Positions 47,673 to 60,911 of a stretch of 64,000 nucleotides of DNA are shown piece by piece. Position 1 is the first letter of the stretch. The number at the start of each line of letters is the position of its first letter. Both the position numbers and the translations under genes were made by a program. The stretch is from Homalodisca vitripennis (taxonomy: Eukaryota > Arthropoda > Insecta > Hemiptera > Cicadellidae). The stretch spans positions 105,020,001 to 105,084,000 of the forward strand of contig NC_060214.1 in assembly GCF_021130785.1 (NCBI RefSeq), written 5' to 3'. The notes under the pieces are model-generated. The model worked only from the letters and a program-made list of their open reading frames with translations, had not been told where the DNA came from and ran no database searches.

Positions 47673-50600
47673 TAAAGAGAAAATTACCAAGGAAAGACCC
47701 CTATTAATATCAAAGAGTATTATTTCCAATTATAAACTTATATCTTAGTCATGGATAAAAAACCCATCTAGGATACATATTTGTTACAATGCATTATACT
47801 GAGGAATTAAAGCATTATAAAGCATCTCATGTTGTTGATTTGTGCACCATTGCATAAAAAAAATACTTATCTGTTGAAAAATAGCATCTGTTACAAATTG
47901 TATTTGTACGGTATTACACATTATCGCGCTTTACTTAAATATATAAGAACATTTAGTTTATAATGTTATTTCATATACAATTATAACATTTTGTTTAACC
48001 TACATGCGTTTTTTCTGTTTGTACTTTACTATTTATATTCTTTTACAATGTTTTATTTATATTGTTTACTACAAGTTAGTATAATTTGCAGTCGTCTGTA
48101 TGTTTACTAAAACTCTACTACAAATTAGTATAAAATGACGTAGTTGATTATTATTTTAAAATAGAAAAATAAAGAACCAAAATATTATCGCCTTTTGTTG
48201 TAGTTTCTGCCTCGTACAAAATACAAACTCTAAACGATGAGGGCAAACAATTTTTGTATTTTACTTTACTATAAAAGACAACCGTAAGTGATGGAGTGGA
48301 ACACTAGACGTGTGTGGACGTTACATGAGGGATTTACTTTACGATGTTATATTGTTTAAGTGAATTTATTGTACCTTCCGTGATTTATATCAAGCTGTAG
48401 AAATATAATGATTTCTTGTTTCATTAAAAATGAAATATTTATTTATCACCTTTTTTGCAACGGTACACAAAAAGAGTGTATTTTCTATCACGAATGGTAG
48501 ATGTCATATCCTAATAAATATAAAGGTTTTATTATTGAGCAAACCATGATTCGTACATCTAGTTTTTTTCATTCTCTCGTGGATAGAACCGTATTAGTTT
48601 TTAGATAAAGAGGAAAATTTAAACGTTATGATAACACAGGAAGAACGAGTACAAAGTCACGTAATTTACATCAAGGTCTCACTCACCATTCTTCATTGTG
48701 TAATAGTCACTACAGCCGACCTCGTCTGCACAGGTGACGTCACTACCGGTTGATGGAGTGTAGTGGGGGGAGGAACACAGTCACACAAGTTGGCTCGCCG
48801 TATACACAAAGTCACTTGTTTCTATATCTTTAATTCACTGTCTGTTGAGCACCAAGATTCATAGATGGCTTTACTGTGCAATAGTGAGTTTCTAATTTTA
48901 CAACTAAAAATGAGAAACTTAAATAAAAAGGCTATAAGCGGTATTAGTTATATTACTAGAGATTGTAGTGGTATTTTACTGCAAGCAAAGTCAGGCATTA
49001 AACAGTTTATTGTTACTAAAACTATCCTTGGAAATTAGGCCCGCCAGAGGCAATGTGCAGATTAATTTATTAGTAGTTTGTTTGTTGTTATCTATAATAC
49101 TCGTCTTGACCGTCTCGAGGCCGCAGCGTGGGGTGGGCAGGTGTTTGGAAGCGCTCAGCTGTTTGCTGTTTGGGTCAAGGCTCTTGAAGTATTTGTTTCC
49201 ATGTTAAAACTTTCTCGATGTGTAAGGCGCGTCAGAGCGGCAGTGTGAGTTTTAAGTTTACGTAAATCGGAACCCTCGCCTTTTCCAATACAGGACTAAC
49301 TATTTTTACTGTACTAAAAGTTTTAACATTTACTTTCAACAAATTAAACGACCTTGTAATTTAATTTATTAAAAATCTACACAGTAAATTAAAACAAAAA
49401 ATTAATAATAACCATACACTGAAGTCAAAATGTATATTTAGTTACCGCTCTATTAAGTTGAGGAAAACAGAAATGTATTAGAATCCAAACGGAGTTGGTT
49501 AGTAAATGTATTTATTTGTGTGTCAATTTTTGTTATTTTTCATAAATAGACTAATTGCATAAATAAAACTATCATTAATTTTTACAATATGATACAAATT
49601 TGGATTTGAAACATATATAATCGACTGTACTTAAATGTAAATAAATTACTTAAATATTTCCTCTACAATAATTACTCTAGGGCCGTTAACAGCCTTCGAA
49701 ATAATATTGTTGATATTTTACTGTCTGCAGACTAAATAAATGTTGTCTAAGTTTGTGATTACAAACGAGTGTTGATGTGCCATTAAATACACAACCCGTT
49801 GTTAAGGAGGATTACCCTGCATTTCACCCAACCAAACTCAATTCTATTGCGAGGTTGGAGACGAGAGCGTTTTGTCAACCATTAAGTATAATTAGGTCCC
49901 GTCTGAGAATCACTTCACGATATGAGATCTTTTATAGGAGATACTCCTCAACAACTTGACGAATATTTGGGTTTTATTTTTTTCTGATCTGTCTATATCA
50001 TCATATTTTATAAACCTTTCTATCATACAAACCAACGTAGTTTTCTTTAATGTAGTTGATATTGATAACGGTGTATAACACTTATAAATACAGACATGAC
50101 CACTGTTATTAAAAGACATCACACCAGGTGACACGTAACAATCTTCGATGAGGTTGTGTGCAAAATGACAAGTATATCGATGTGTCTGTAGGTACATGTA
50201 AAAATGGCAGGTAAATTCACTCGGTTCGTTTACAAATTTATCAAATTCAAATTTTATCGATTCTATAATGTTCCCTCTAAGATCAAGTAAAAATGTTTAC
50301 TACCACTGCATGAAATCCCAATAGATGACACACACCACCAACGAACCCGACGTTGAGTGTATCGAATCGAATATTCATGCTAAGCTCTAATTCTGTAGGT
50401 TAATTCGTTCTTGAAATGTTTTTCGGACAGATCGACTGATAGACAGACAGTTCGAAATTTTGTTTTTGCTAACTCTCAGCATGATGAATTTAATCAGGAA
50501 ATTTAAACTAAAGTTCTAACTTTTAAAAGTAGGATCAGTTTATGTGGATAGCCCAGAGTGAGAATTATAGGGTTTATACAATATTAAACATGAGCAAGAA

Positions 50601-51027
50601 TAAACTCAAACTTACTTATTGTACTCTGATAGACATATGGAAGGAGAACGACACGGATTTAAGAACACCCTATCGGATCCTTTAATAAGGTGACATTATC
50701 GTCTGAAATATTTACATTTGGTGTCGTCCAGATGTGTTGTTGCACATTCTGGCCACTGGTTACACCACTAGTAAAGATGGACCTTGCTGCTATCTCTGCA
50801 CTCCACGAAGTCATCTCTGAAGTATTCTTTTGATAACACTTAAAGTTGAACCTGTCCAAAAAAATGACGTCACACATTTTGGCCACTAGTCACAGCAGTT
50901 AGTAGTAGCAGTTGGACCTTACTGCCATCTCGGTATTCAATGAAGTCAGATTTAAATTTTTACATTTTCCTCCAGTGTAAAATAGGTAATGCAATATTAA
51001 GCACAAAATAAGGAATGTAACTAAAAA

Positions 51028-51028
<1 letters not shown>
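47673..51028. other. Non-coding stretch
   Basis: No gene recognised. 48700-49220 is GC-richer (TGACGTCA-containing, with a 79-codon hydrophobic frame at 48968-49207) and could be a promoter or first-exon region, but no support beyond composition was found. A repeat-like segment lies at 50401-50490, and a diverged duplication at 50742-50950. Confidence 0.45.
50742..50950. repeat. Diverged tandem duplication, spacing about 130 bp
   Basis: Copies at 50742-50820 and 50872-50950 share CACATT-TGGCCACT, then GTTGGACCTT-like and TATCTC/CATCTC blocks, ending in GAAGTCA. Identity is roughly 70-75% by eye. Confidence 0.6.

Positions 51029-51069
<41 letters not shown>
51029..51069. repeat. (GA)n microsatellite
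   Basis: About 20 uninterrupted GA units. Confidence 0.95.
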
Positions 51070-51074
<5 letters not shown>

Positions 51075-53504
51075 AAAACATTTGTTCTATGTAGTAGTAA
51101 CACTTACTGGCTTTGACATATCAATGGCATATACCATAGTCAAGTAAAAAAAAGTTTTGTTATATTGTAACTTATGTCTGGGTTATAAGATTATATGTAG
51201 CTTGATAAAACTCGATAAAACATACATTGAAGATAGGACTACTATATCATAAGATCAGTTTTAAATTATTTAAGCTCAATTCTTATTTATTAATAATCTT
51301 GTAAACATTAAGTGACCGCTGTGGGTAAAAACACAAATTTCGTTTACTGGGTTCCGTTCATATCACGCTGACGTGGATGGCATCGGCACACAAGGCACGT
51401 AAGTCTATTGGCAAACAAATTAAAAAAAACTGTACTTTCATAAATTCTTTCTCAACTTACTTTTTTCAGTGACTTCATTTTCAGTTCTAATTTATTAAAT
51501 ATCTCAAATGTACTCCCTGGTTTATATATGCCATTGTTATGTTATTGATTAAATACGTGTATATATCACTCCATTGTATTCTGCATTTTCTGAATTCACT
51601 TAGTTACCTTTTTCAATGTTTTTAACATTTCAACTGCAATCCTATTGGAGTCAGAAAAATAAACTGTTCTAAAAATAACATTTTAAATGTTAAGATAAAT
51701 TTTCATACGTATTTATATAAATGACAAACATCTTAATTTTTTATCAGGAAATAAATAGTGCTCTTCTGGCACAAGAGAGCCTATACAATTTTAATTTATG
51801 TTAGTAGCCCTATTTATGAAATGTTAACAAAAAACATTATGTTTATTGAAACCCTCACAATATTAAAAATATGATATTATTGAGACAGTGTTACTATATT
51901 GCTGCCGACTACCAGCTGTTCCCATATGACGTGGATGTTGACACATACTGTCTACATGTATTTACATGTTGTCAAAAAAAGAGCGAATTAAATGTCATGA
52001 ATTTGTTTACGGTAACAGCTGATGATGTTCTTTTATTGCATCATATGGGTAGACTTTAATAAACAGCCTTCACTCGTTGAGTGGTTGTTTTTATTGAAGT
52101 TTAATTTTTTAAATTTAATTTATAATTCTAAATTACTTCTAATTTACCATTACGTATGATTTCAACTTATTAACAAAAGCAGTTTTTTAACTAGAACCGT
52201 AGAATCATGGTGAAATAACTATTATTTTGAAAATTTTGAAAAGAGTATGAATATGAGGTAAAAAGAGAAATGTCTCTTAAAAATTGACGAGATTTGTTTC
52301 AAGTGGCTTCAAGATAACTAGTTGGAATAATTTGATATCCAATAGGAAAAGGTTTGTACTACATTGCACAGAAGCTATTGCTTACTACTGTCCGGGCAAG
52401 CCAACAATATTGTAAAGTTTCTCTGAGAAGTGGGTCGAGGTTGATTTTCCTATATTTAACTTATTATATTAAAAAACTATAACTATTCTTACTGTTAACG
52501 TATTTTAATTCTTATTGGGTATTTATATTACATAATATCGAAACTAGATAATATCGAATGGTTTAAAACTAACAGTGTCACTTAAATAACGAGTATATGC
52601 CTCGTATTAAAGTTTTCCATATCATGTTCAGGCAAATGTACAGCATCTTGTGTAGAGAGGGATTTAAAACGAACCAACCATAGTCAAACTATTTCCTTGC
52701 AGGCTGTTCTTGAATTTTTATATACACAAGATTGTTTTGGATTATGCGATTTACTATTATTTACTGAATTCTACGAAGCAGTTCGATTAGATTTTAATTG
52801 TTTGCCAATGCGTATGCAGTGATGATGACAGAACTGCAACATATAATCAGTGTTGTCATGCGAGTTTGACCAATAATCGCTAATGTCCTCTTACACAGAG
52901 CAATTGAATGGAGTAGTTGCGCTAACAGCCAAACGCTTTCGAATAGTAAATGCAATTATTTTCTATATTCTTTACTTACGTGGCTGAGTTAGAATCATGT
53001 TAAAACAATACGACACAATATATCAGGTCATATGTCAAGTTAAACCCGGGCTAAAAAACTGAAATATCACAAATGTAGTTTTAAGTTTTTAAATGATCTA
53101 ATACGAATTAACCTAGTCGAATTGGATAGCACCAATAACTTAAAGCTATTTCAGCGCTAATGCATTTGATTATTAACAAATAACACCCCCTGTTTGAAAG
53201 CTTTTGATCTCTGTTTTAAAGGAAGTTAATGTATTATAATTCCGCATTGATCTATCTCTCCCATTTTATAAAAATAAACTTGTAATTATACCAACGGTAA
53301 ATCCATTTCAACCCATGCAGTGCCCAAAATAACTTTATAATCAAGAATAGGTAATTCATTCAACTTATTTAAGTAACATAAACATAAAAATTAAAATACG
53401 TTTAATAATAATAAACATAACAACAGGTAATAAATACATTATAAAATATAAGTTGTAATATAACAAAACGTCAAGAACAAAAATATAAACAACAATAAAG
53501 AATA
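51070..53504. other. Non-coding stretch
   Basis: No gene recognised. Confidence 0.55.

Positions 53505-53558
<54 letters not shown>
53505..53558. repeat. (GT)n microsatellite
   Basis: About 26 GT units. Confidence 0.95.
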
Positions 53559-53560
<2 letters not shown>

Positions 53561-56176
53561 TGTCTTCATTGAAAATAGAAACATTAAACATAAAAGTTCT
53601 CTATATTTCGTCTAAAATATGACATTTTTAAGAGATTTTATATGTGTAAATATACAAAAAATAAACAAAAGACATATAATATAGTAATAAAACTAATTTG
53701 GCATTAGGAACAAGGAGTAAATAATTTTAGATAATGCAATTAATATTAATTTATAAAAATAATTTTTAGTTGATTGAGAAATTTAATAACATAAAACAAA
53801 TTACAAATGCAAGTGTTAATTTTATATCTACAGCATACCATTTAGACCATCTGATGAGCTATTTCTAAATAATGAATTTTAAGTTTTAAGTTTAATTCTG
53901 AATTTGGTTGATAGTTTTTAAAGAACTTCAAAAAGTTCAGCAAAAACAACTACATCATTACGGTATTAAATTGAGATGGACGCCTTATGAAGACACCTAT
54001 TAGATAGATACCTGCTAGTTGGCCTGATTCCTTATAGTGCCCCTGTGAATATGTTATTTACAGGTATTCTAACTAGACAGTTACTAAATAGATCTTTATA
54101 TATTATTATTAACATTATTTTTTATTATTATTATTATTATTATTTGGTTGATTTTTTAATAAAGTATCTTCATATTACTTCGTATGTTAAAAATAAAGAA
54201 ATTATTTTTCAGTTTAAGTTAAAACCAGAATGTTAAGTTAACTGAAATTTATTTACCTCAATATAAAATTAAAATTGAACTAAATTTTGCTCAGAATGTT
54301 TATCATTTTAAATATAAAAAACTATATCGCTGCAATTAGAATTGGTCTTTAAAATACAATAATAAAAAACAGCAACAAACAGGCAACCCTAAATATATAA
54401 AATTTCCTCCAGATTAATATTTTTAAGTTCTATAATCACTGTTCAGTTTTGTAAATATTATAATAGTGCAACCTTATGATTGGGTGTACTACTTTAGATA
54501 GAGCATTAACAAATTCGAATGTTGACAAATATATTTTGTTAATATTTAGAGTATTTTCCGATATTTTTAAATTAATATTTTGTTCTATTCAGGTGTTGTA
54601 GCAAGTATGATTGCTCTATCATAACAGTGATGTTAATTATTGGTTAACAGTATGAAAATTAAGTACTGCTGAAGCTAAATTATTTCCTTTATCAATATTT
54701 TCGCAATACAAACCAACCGAATAGCTGATAACGTTTGCTGTGATGTGATATGGCTGTAAATCCATAACTTGAGCAATGTATTGCACATTACAATGTAGAG
54801 TTAGGGGACCATAAAAAGTTGGCACGACCGAGCAACCAGTGTCCTCCAAGTGATTTATACTATTATGGACACCCTTTAAACCAACTTTAGATGTGCTTTA
54901 TCTTGGGACGCATTCCAAGATATATCACGGTTTCTGTATCCACTATCTCCCTAGGAATAAATGTTAGTGCATTCATATGCATATTTAAAAATGAAATTTA
55001 TTCTTGTTACCCACATCATACGAAAATACCGATATACTCATACACTTTTCAAGGTCTCTTACCTCGTTAACGTCAAATATCTTAATGAATAATCAACCTA
55101 ATTCTATAAAATATGCCTAAAGAAAAAAAACCCATCACATCTTATGTAATTTTTTCTGAATCAAATACATGATTATTTAAATTAATACAAGAAATAATAA
55201 TCTTGGATCTTGGAATAATAATCAGGAAATAATTGAAGGTCAGTCTTATTTCTATTTATAAACATTAAGAAATTAATTATAAAAGTAAAACATTATGTTT
55301 GTTCAGAGTACACTTAAGCCTTGGTCTATAAAGCTCCTTGCAAAATAAAATTTATTTTGACCTCTTTCCATCAATTAAATCTTTTATTTCTGGTTGCATT
55401 GGTTAAGAAGTAAATACATAAGTTGTTTCCTAAATTCCCTCCTTTATATTTATTTCAAGTCCTTATACCTTAGAAAACTGCTTCGCAAATATAATTTGGC
55501 AAGCAGTAACAAGCAGTAAGGCTTTATTGATATCCCGTAGACCATAGATTATTTCTTATCTGTGGTAGACAAAGATTAGAAACATGCATTAAAATGTTGA
55601 TTCTGTGATGCTTTTCATGTTTTTTAGATTAATTTTTATCTATAAAAAATGTCTCATCATCCCAGTTGTATAAACGGATTCCACCACAATTGTAATAGAA
55701 TAGAGTGTTTTAATTAGGTGGATTAATTAAGGGCAATTTCTACTTATTAAATATATAATGAGAACAATATATTTTTATTACTCTTTCCTTTTATCAAATA
55801 AAATTGTTACCATTTTTACAGTTTCAGAATCGCTGTATAAAGTGAAATTCTACTCTTCAGATTACATTTATTTTACTTTTTTTAATTTTCAGTATTCCAG
55901 GTTATATTATAGGCAGAATGTAATCGACGATAAGGTCATTAGCCACGGTCGTTAAAGCAGTTTTCTGTTCTGGGTGGATTAAGAAGCAAATTACTTGGGC
56001 TCGGTATGTACTTGCTCGTAAAGGTGGAGGGCATCCCAAAACCTCCAACAACTCTGTATATTTCTTAAACGTGCAATGTAGATTTACAATCTCATGTAAT
56101 AAAATTTAAAGTTAAATTTGAAATCTTGTGCACTAGCCTTACATAGCATATAGTACAGAAATTCGTAATTTTCCTC
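53559..56176. other. Non-coding stretch
   Basis: Holds a short (TTA)n run at 54119-54144. A 70-codon minus-strand frame at 54637-54849 has an even composition but no recognisable motif and no splice context, so it is not called. Confidence 0.5.
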
Positions 56177-56318
56177 TTATCTTACCCAAAACTATAATAT
56201 CAGCAGTATTTAATACTATCTACCACTGTCATATCTTTAAATGCTTGTTTTACGATCATATTTGGTGGAATATCATTTTTTGAATGAATGTAAACTTATA
56301 ACGACAAATCTATTATAT
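56177..56318. repeat. 142-bp dispersed repeat, copy A
   Basis: Direct copy of 59889-60030, both 142 bp, roughly 80% identical. Shared blocks include TTATCTTACCCAAAACTATA, ATCTTTAAATGCTTG, TTTACGATCATATTT and AAATCTATTATAT. Confidence 0.8.
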
Positions 56319-56451
56319 CCCATTTTAGTTTTTAGTTAATAGAATTGTGGAGTCAAACAAAACTAAACTTTACCCTTATGATATTTGTATAAAAACAATT
56401 AGTGAATGGTAAGTATTCATCGATTGTGATAACTTCATACGGATTTCTACA

Positions 56452-56596
56452 TTTTCATGGAAATCATTTGATTCCTTGTATTACATTGTATCATTTAAAT
56501 GTTGTAATCAATACAAAATACGCGTTTTCACGGAAATGATTTGATTACTTGTACCACATCGTTTCATCGATTTAAATGGTTTCTTAATACAAAATG
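56452..56596. repeat. 73-bp tandem duplication, two diverged copies
   Basis: Units start TTTTCATGGAAAT at 56452 and TTTTCACGGAAAT at 56525, and both end in ATACAAAAT. About 80% identical. Confidence 0.8.
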
Positions 56597-56599
56597 TGA

Positions 56600-57063
56600 T
56601 GCCTTATATGGAATTATTCCTTTATCTTCAGGCATAGCAGAAAACATGGATGGCTTTGTCGATTTAGAAACTAATATAAATTAAATTTATGTAATGTTAA
56701 ATACAGTAACTACGCATAAAATGGTCACAAAATGTGCAAATAGTAGACTAATAAACGGTAGGCCATGGCAATGATTGAACATAACTCCAAACACTGTAGC
56801 TGTCCAGTATTTCCCGTTATTACTGTCGCATATCAAGTGGCAGTTGATTCAGTGGGCATGAATTAAACACAATACCGACCGCAGAATCTAATGGAAGCCT
56901 GCACTAAACGTAGTAGACAGTAACAAGCTTTCCTAATAAATAAAGCAACATACCGATCATCGAATAACTATTCATAAAGTAACGTAACAGTAATTTGAAA
57001 AAATTAAACCGACAGATATACGGACTGTTCTTTAATCTTTTGATCCCATATGAATATTTGAAC
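56600..57063. other. Non-coding flank of DNA transposon
   Basis: Nothing recognised. Confidence 0.5.
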
Positions 57064-57098
57064 GGGTGATTGTTAAAATGTACCTAAGTCATTTTTTA
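57064..57098. repeat. Left terminal inverted repeat of DNA transposon
   Basis: Starts GGGTGATTGTTAAAATGTAC and pairs with 59811-59845. Confidence 0.8.
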
Positions 57099-57433
57099 TA
57101 GTTTTTAGTAAAACGAAAAAAAACTGTCTATCGTTTTTGAAATATTTAATAGCGATTTGGTAAAATTATACAATGAAGTAATTGTATAAACCAACAATTA
57201 AATGCGTTGTTGAGGTTCTTAACTTAACAGTAATCTAGGAAAAATTATTGTTATTGTTGACTTAGGTCCTTTTTAACTCTCAATAAATTATGAGAAGAGT
57301 TTAGGTATTTAATAACGCACGGTTTGATGAATTGAATGACCAAGATCAGTTACCAAACAGTACAAACTCAAGAATTTAATAAATAATTATATAAACATTA
57401 TTGAATATTTATTATTATCACATTACAAAAACA

Positions 57434-59504
57434 TTATTCATCATCATCATCGATGGGGACATTTTCAATTACTGGCCATTGCACAAGTTGATTGACAAAG
57501 TCTGTGTGCTCTTGAGTGATATATGGCATTACTTTCTTTAAGTCATCAATCTTTTTCTTTCTTATAGGAATTTTTCCTTGAGGACATGCTCCTTGATTAG
57601 GCAAGGATACAACATCAGTTTTCTTGAAGTTAAAGGCGTGTAATATCCTCAAAACCACCAGATCTTATGAATTCACTTGACTTGATAACGCCTTTGTGAT
57701 TACGAGTATACTAAAAAAAAAGATACTTAGAAATACTAAACTGCTCTCTTTTATTTCTTGGAAGGTGCCTGGTTTCAAAAGAAATTGATGTTTTCTTATA
57801 CATGGAGGGCCACCAAGTAGAAAGCCCAGTGATCATGTCGGTATCAACTGGCGTAACTTTTCCTGGATGTTTTTTTTCTCAGCATTTACTATGATTTCGC
57901 AAACTTCACGTGGAGTATAGATACGGTCACATTTTATAATGGGACGTTTTATTTCACTGAATTTGCGGTCAAATGGGTTGTAATAATGGCCGCGTAAAGG
58001 GAAAAAACTCTTTAATAGTTTTAAATTTGTAACTACCTGTTTAATGCAAGACAAACTCATGACAGCGTGTGGTTTTTATTTTGCCCAGGACTGTTATCCG
58101 ATAAAAGATGCAACTCGTCAACCTGTCTCTGATACATGGTTTGTAATGTAATCAGTAAGAAATGACGCAACTTTATCGGGTTTCCTTATGAGCTTGGCTC
58201 TCATGGTAGATGTAGTAATGTGCTATATCTGTTTTAGTGTTAAAAATACAAAAGACATTCACCGTTAGTTGGGGTAGATAGAAGATTTCTTGAACAGGAA
58301 TCTTCGGCAAATTAACATTCTGCATATAGTCAAAAATACAAGGCCTAATATATTTTCACTTTCCTTCCTCTTTTTAGTAGCTTCATTAAGAGCAGATGTG
58401 AATTTTTTAGCTCGCCTCATGTGAACCATTAACTCTGCATTTTTAGCTGCTGTATCATTCAAGTGAGGACTACGTATTTTCACATTGTTTTCCTTCACAA
58501 AAGCAGCAAGTGTCGATTTGAGGTTTTCCAAACATAAGATCAAAATTTTCATTAAAATACTTATTAAAAAGCTCATACTTGGTATTTGTGTTGGGGTATT
58601 TCACCTTATACAAATCATACAATTTTGCACGGATAGTTCAGATGACAAGTACTTGAAGTTTTTTTCAGATGTGTAGTGTGTTTTTATACACAGGAAATGA
58701 GCTCATATGCTCATGTAATTTAAAAAGTTCGTTTGGGCCAATTTTCCTTGAGCAAGGATGTCTGCCGCGCTTGTCTTGTGGTGATTTTCCTTCGAGAAGT
58801 AACTTTCTAATGCGTTTCATCCTCTTGTGTGACATCATAGAGTTTAAAGAAAGCCTCTCGACAAACTTCAAACGTTATTTTCTTGAACTAGGACATGGTA
58901 TTTAAATGAGCTCACCCTGTGAGAAGCAATCATCCTTCCTAGGACGGTGTTGTTTAGCATTCTTTGGACTGCAGGTCCGCATATGAGGAGTCTTGTATTA
59001 AAGCCTTATCTATGTCGTCAAATTTGGTAAATCTGTATCTCTTGCACCTGAAACCAAATAAAAATTATGTAGGCCTAATATTTGACATCAGGAGTAAATT
59101 AGGATTCATGTTTAGCCGGCCTAACTTTAGAGTAGAAGTTTGGCTGTGGCAAAAATTAAAAACCTAACCTAACTTGGTAGAATAAAACAATGGGATCCAG
59201 CTAACACGCATTAGCTCATATCTTTAAATAGCTGAAAACATTTGTTAATAAATTAACTGTACATTATAATGGTAGAATTTCACTTATTGGTAACTATCAA
59301 TAAAGTTATCAATATGCTCAACAATATTGGTTTAGCTTTTTTACCTGAGTTTTTTCTAGATCTGTGTAGTCTTCCTCCATGTCCAATGTATTCTTTTCCT
59401 TGTAATTATAACTTCTTAATAACATTACGTCTGTAAACTTCTGGATTTCTCTTCCTCTTTCTTGTTTTAATTGGACTGTCGTTTATATCGCTAGACTCAC
59501 TCAT
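57434..59504 (-). pseudogene. Spliced transposon-encoded protein, DUF7869-like, broken
   Basis: The gene starts at the ATG at 59504 (MSESSDINDSPIKTRKRKRN), basic and nuclear-localisation-like. Exon 1 has an in-frame TAA and ends at a CAG/GTAA donor near 59347. Exon 2 begins after TTTCAG at 59047 with CKRYRFTKFDDIDKA. Next come KLYDVTQED and SPQDKRGRHPCSRK with HEHMSSFPVY (58665-58871), then NNVKIRSPHLNDTAAKNAEL and LPKIPVQEIF (58265-58576), then FFPLRGHYYNPFDRKF (57833-58060). It ends with an acidic tail IDDDDE at 57434. The block order (DKRGRH, SFP, cysteine region, RGH-P-DR) matches an uncharacterised insect protein family that I associate, from memory, with DUF7869. Several stops and frame changes make it a pseudogene. 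Function is unknown; a transposase role is inferred from the flanking inverted repeats. Confidence 0.55.
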
Positions 59505-59656
59505 TTTGTATTATTACTTTACAAACACTACAATGACATAACATATAAGTTTTGCCAATCATCAGTATAACACAGCACAAGAAGAAGAAAAAGATGTAAA
59601 CAGAAACAGCTGGTGAACATGGTGTGCAGTGCTACCAACCGTTGAGTGTAAAAATG

Positions 59657-59679
59657 GACCTAAGTCACTGACTTAGGTA
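59657..59679. promoter_or_regulatory. Subterminal palindrome of DNA transposon
   Basis: GACCTAAGTCA and TGACTTAGGTA lie head to head with one base between them. The same 11-mer occurs singly at 57081-57091 and 57258-57268. These may be transposase-binding sites. Confidence 0.5.
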
Positions 59680-59810
59680 CCTTTTGACACTAACTAATAA
59701 AACGCAATGGCTGTAATATGTGTTCTAAAAGCTGAAACGAGGTATTATTTGACACTCAATCGTGAGTAGACCCCTGTAGACGGCAAAAAAGCAATAATAT
59801 CTAAATGTGA

Positions 59811-59845
59811 AAAAAAATGAATTAGGTACCTTTTAACAATCACCC
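59811..59845. repeat. Right terminal inverted repeat of DNA transposon
   Basis: Reverse complement starts GGGTGATTGTTAAAAGGTAC. Confidence 0.8.
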
Positions 59846-59888
59846 TTTCATTTAGAGTCCTCTGGACAAAAGTAACCGATGTACTAAA

Positions 59889-60030
59889 TTATCTTACCCA
59901 AAACTATAAATCATCAATATATGATTCTATCTATCACTGTCTGATCTTTAAATGCTTGATTTACGATCATATTTCGTGCAATATCAATGGTTTGGAAGGA
60001 CGTAAACTTATGATGATAAATCTATTATAT
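59889..60030. repeat. 142-bp dispersed repeat, copy B
   Basis: Same orientation and length as 56177-56318. The two copies bracket the DNA transposon. Confidence 0.8.
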
Positions 60031-60911
60031 TCTTGATATAATAATTATTACCTTATTAACCTATTATATTCCTATCGAGAGTGATTACATTATTGCATAG
60101 ACGGATTGCCCTGTGATCTTTTGACTCTAAAACCAAACACATTTTTCCTTTTATTAAAAGGAATGAAGTATTTGTATGTATTTTTGCGTTTGCAATGCTA
60201 AACAATACGTTTTGGGATAAAACCATGGACCTACATAAGGTGAGTTAATAAGTCACCCTGGGGTTTAAAATATTAATATACATAATAATAATTTAAAATT
60301 TATTGTTATATAATTACTATACAATAAATAATTATAATAAATATTTATTTTTCTAGATGTATGCTCATTTGAAGAAAAATGATCTGCATGCACTGCGACA
60401 AAAATTGTTTGCGAACAGAAGTACATTTTAATAGGAAACATTGATGAGATAGCGCTCTAATTTTTAATTACTTTTATTAACTTTTAATGTAAAAATAAAT
60501 TAATACATTTTTCATTATTTCACAGATCAGACGGGTACGAAAAGTTTATTACAGGAAGACGTCGTAATACTCATTCTTAAACATAAATATATTGTCCACT
60601 GGGCCTGTTCCCAATATTTTAGTAAAACCATACACAATACCAATGTTCCGGTTAACAAAAGATCTCAAAGGTAGAAAATAGTGACCTGGACCGGTAAAGT
60701 GGAGGGCTGTAGCGAGAATTTAACGGAACAAGATAATGTAAGTGCAGACTATTGTGTGGCCGGGGAACGAGAAGGCATTTCCATGTTAAAGTTACTGTAC
60801 TGAAACAGTGTCACACAATGTGATGCGTTCCTCGTTATTTTTGTTCATACAAATGAACACGCATTTACATAGTTTATGATTGTGTTTTATTGGTGCTTTG
60901 TTCATTGATTT
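60031..60911. other. Non-coding stretch
   Basis: No gene recognised; AT-rich. Confidence 0.5.

Larger units (their letters stand above)
57064..59845 (-). mobile_element. DNA transposon with 35-bp inverted repeats, superfamily unassigned
   Basis: 57064-57098 and 59811-59845 are inverted repeats, both starting GGGTGATTGTTAAAA and differing at about three of 35 positions. Between them is a broken minus-strand gene of a protein family I recall as widespread in insects, together with repeated TGACTTAGGT motifs near both ends. No clear target-site duplication was found (left flank ends TTTGAAC; right flank starts TTTCATT). The terminal repeats and single long gene make this a class II element of about 2.8 kb. 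The superfamily is not named because the catalytic residues could not be placed. Confidence 0.7.

Noticed and set aside
48968..49207. 79-codon hydrophobic frame
   Set aside because: Could look like a membrane peptide, but hydrophobic frames are common by chance in AT-rich DNA and nothing else supports it.
54637..54849. 70-codon minus-strand frame
   Set aside because: Even composition, but no family, no splice sites and no neighbour fragments.
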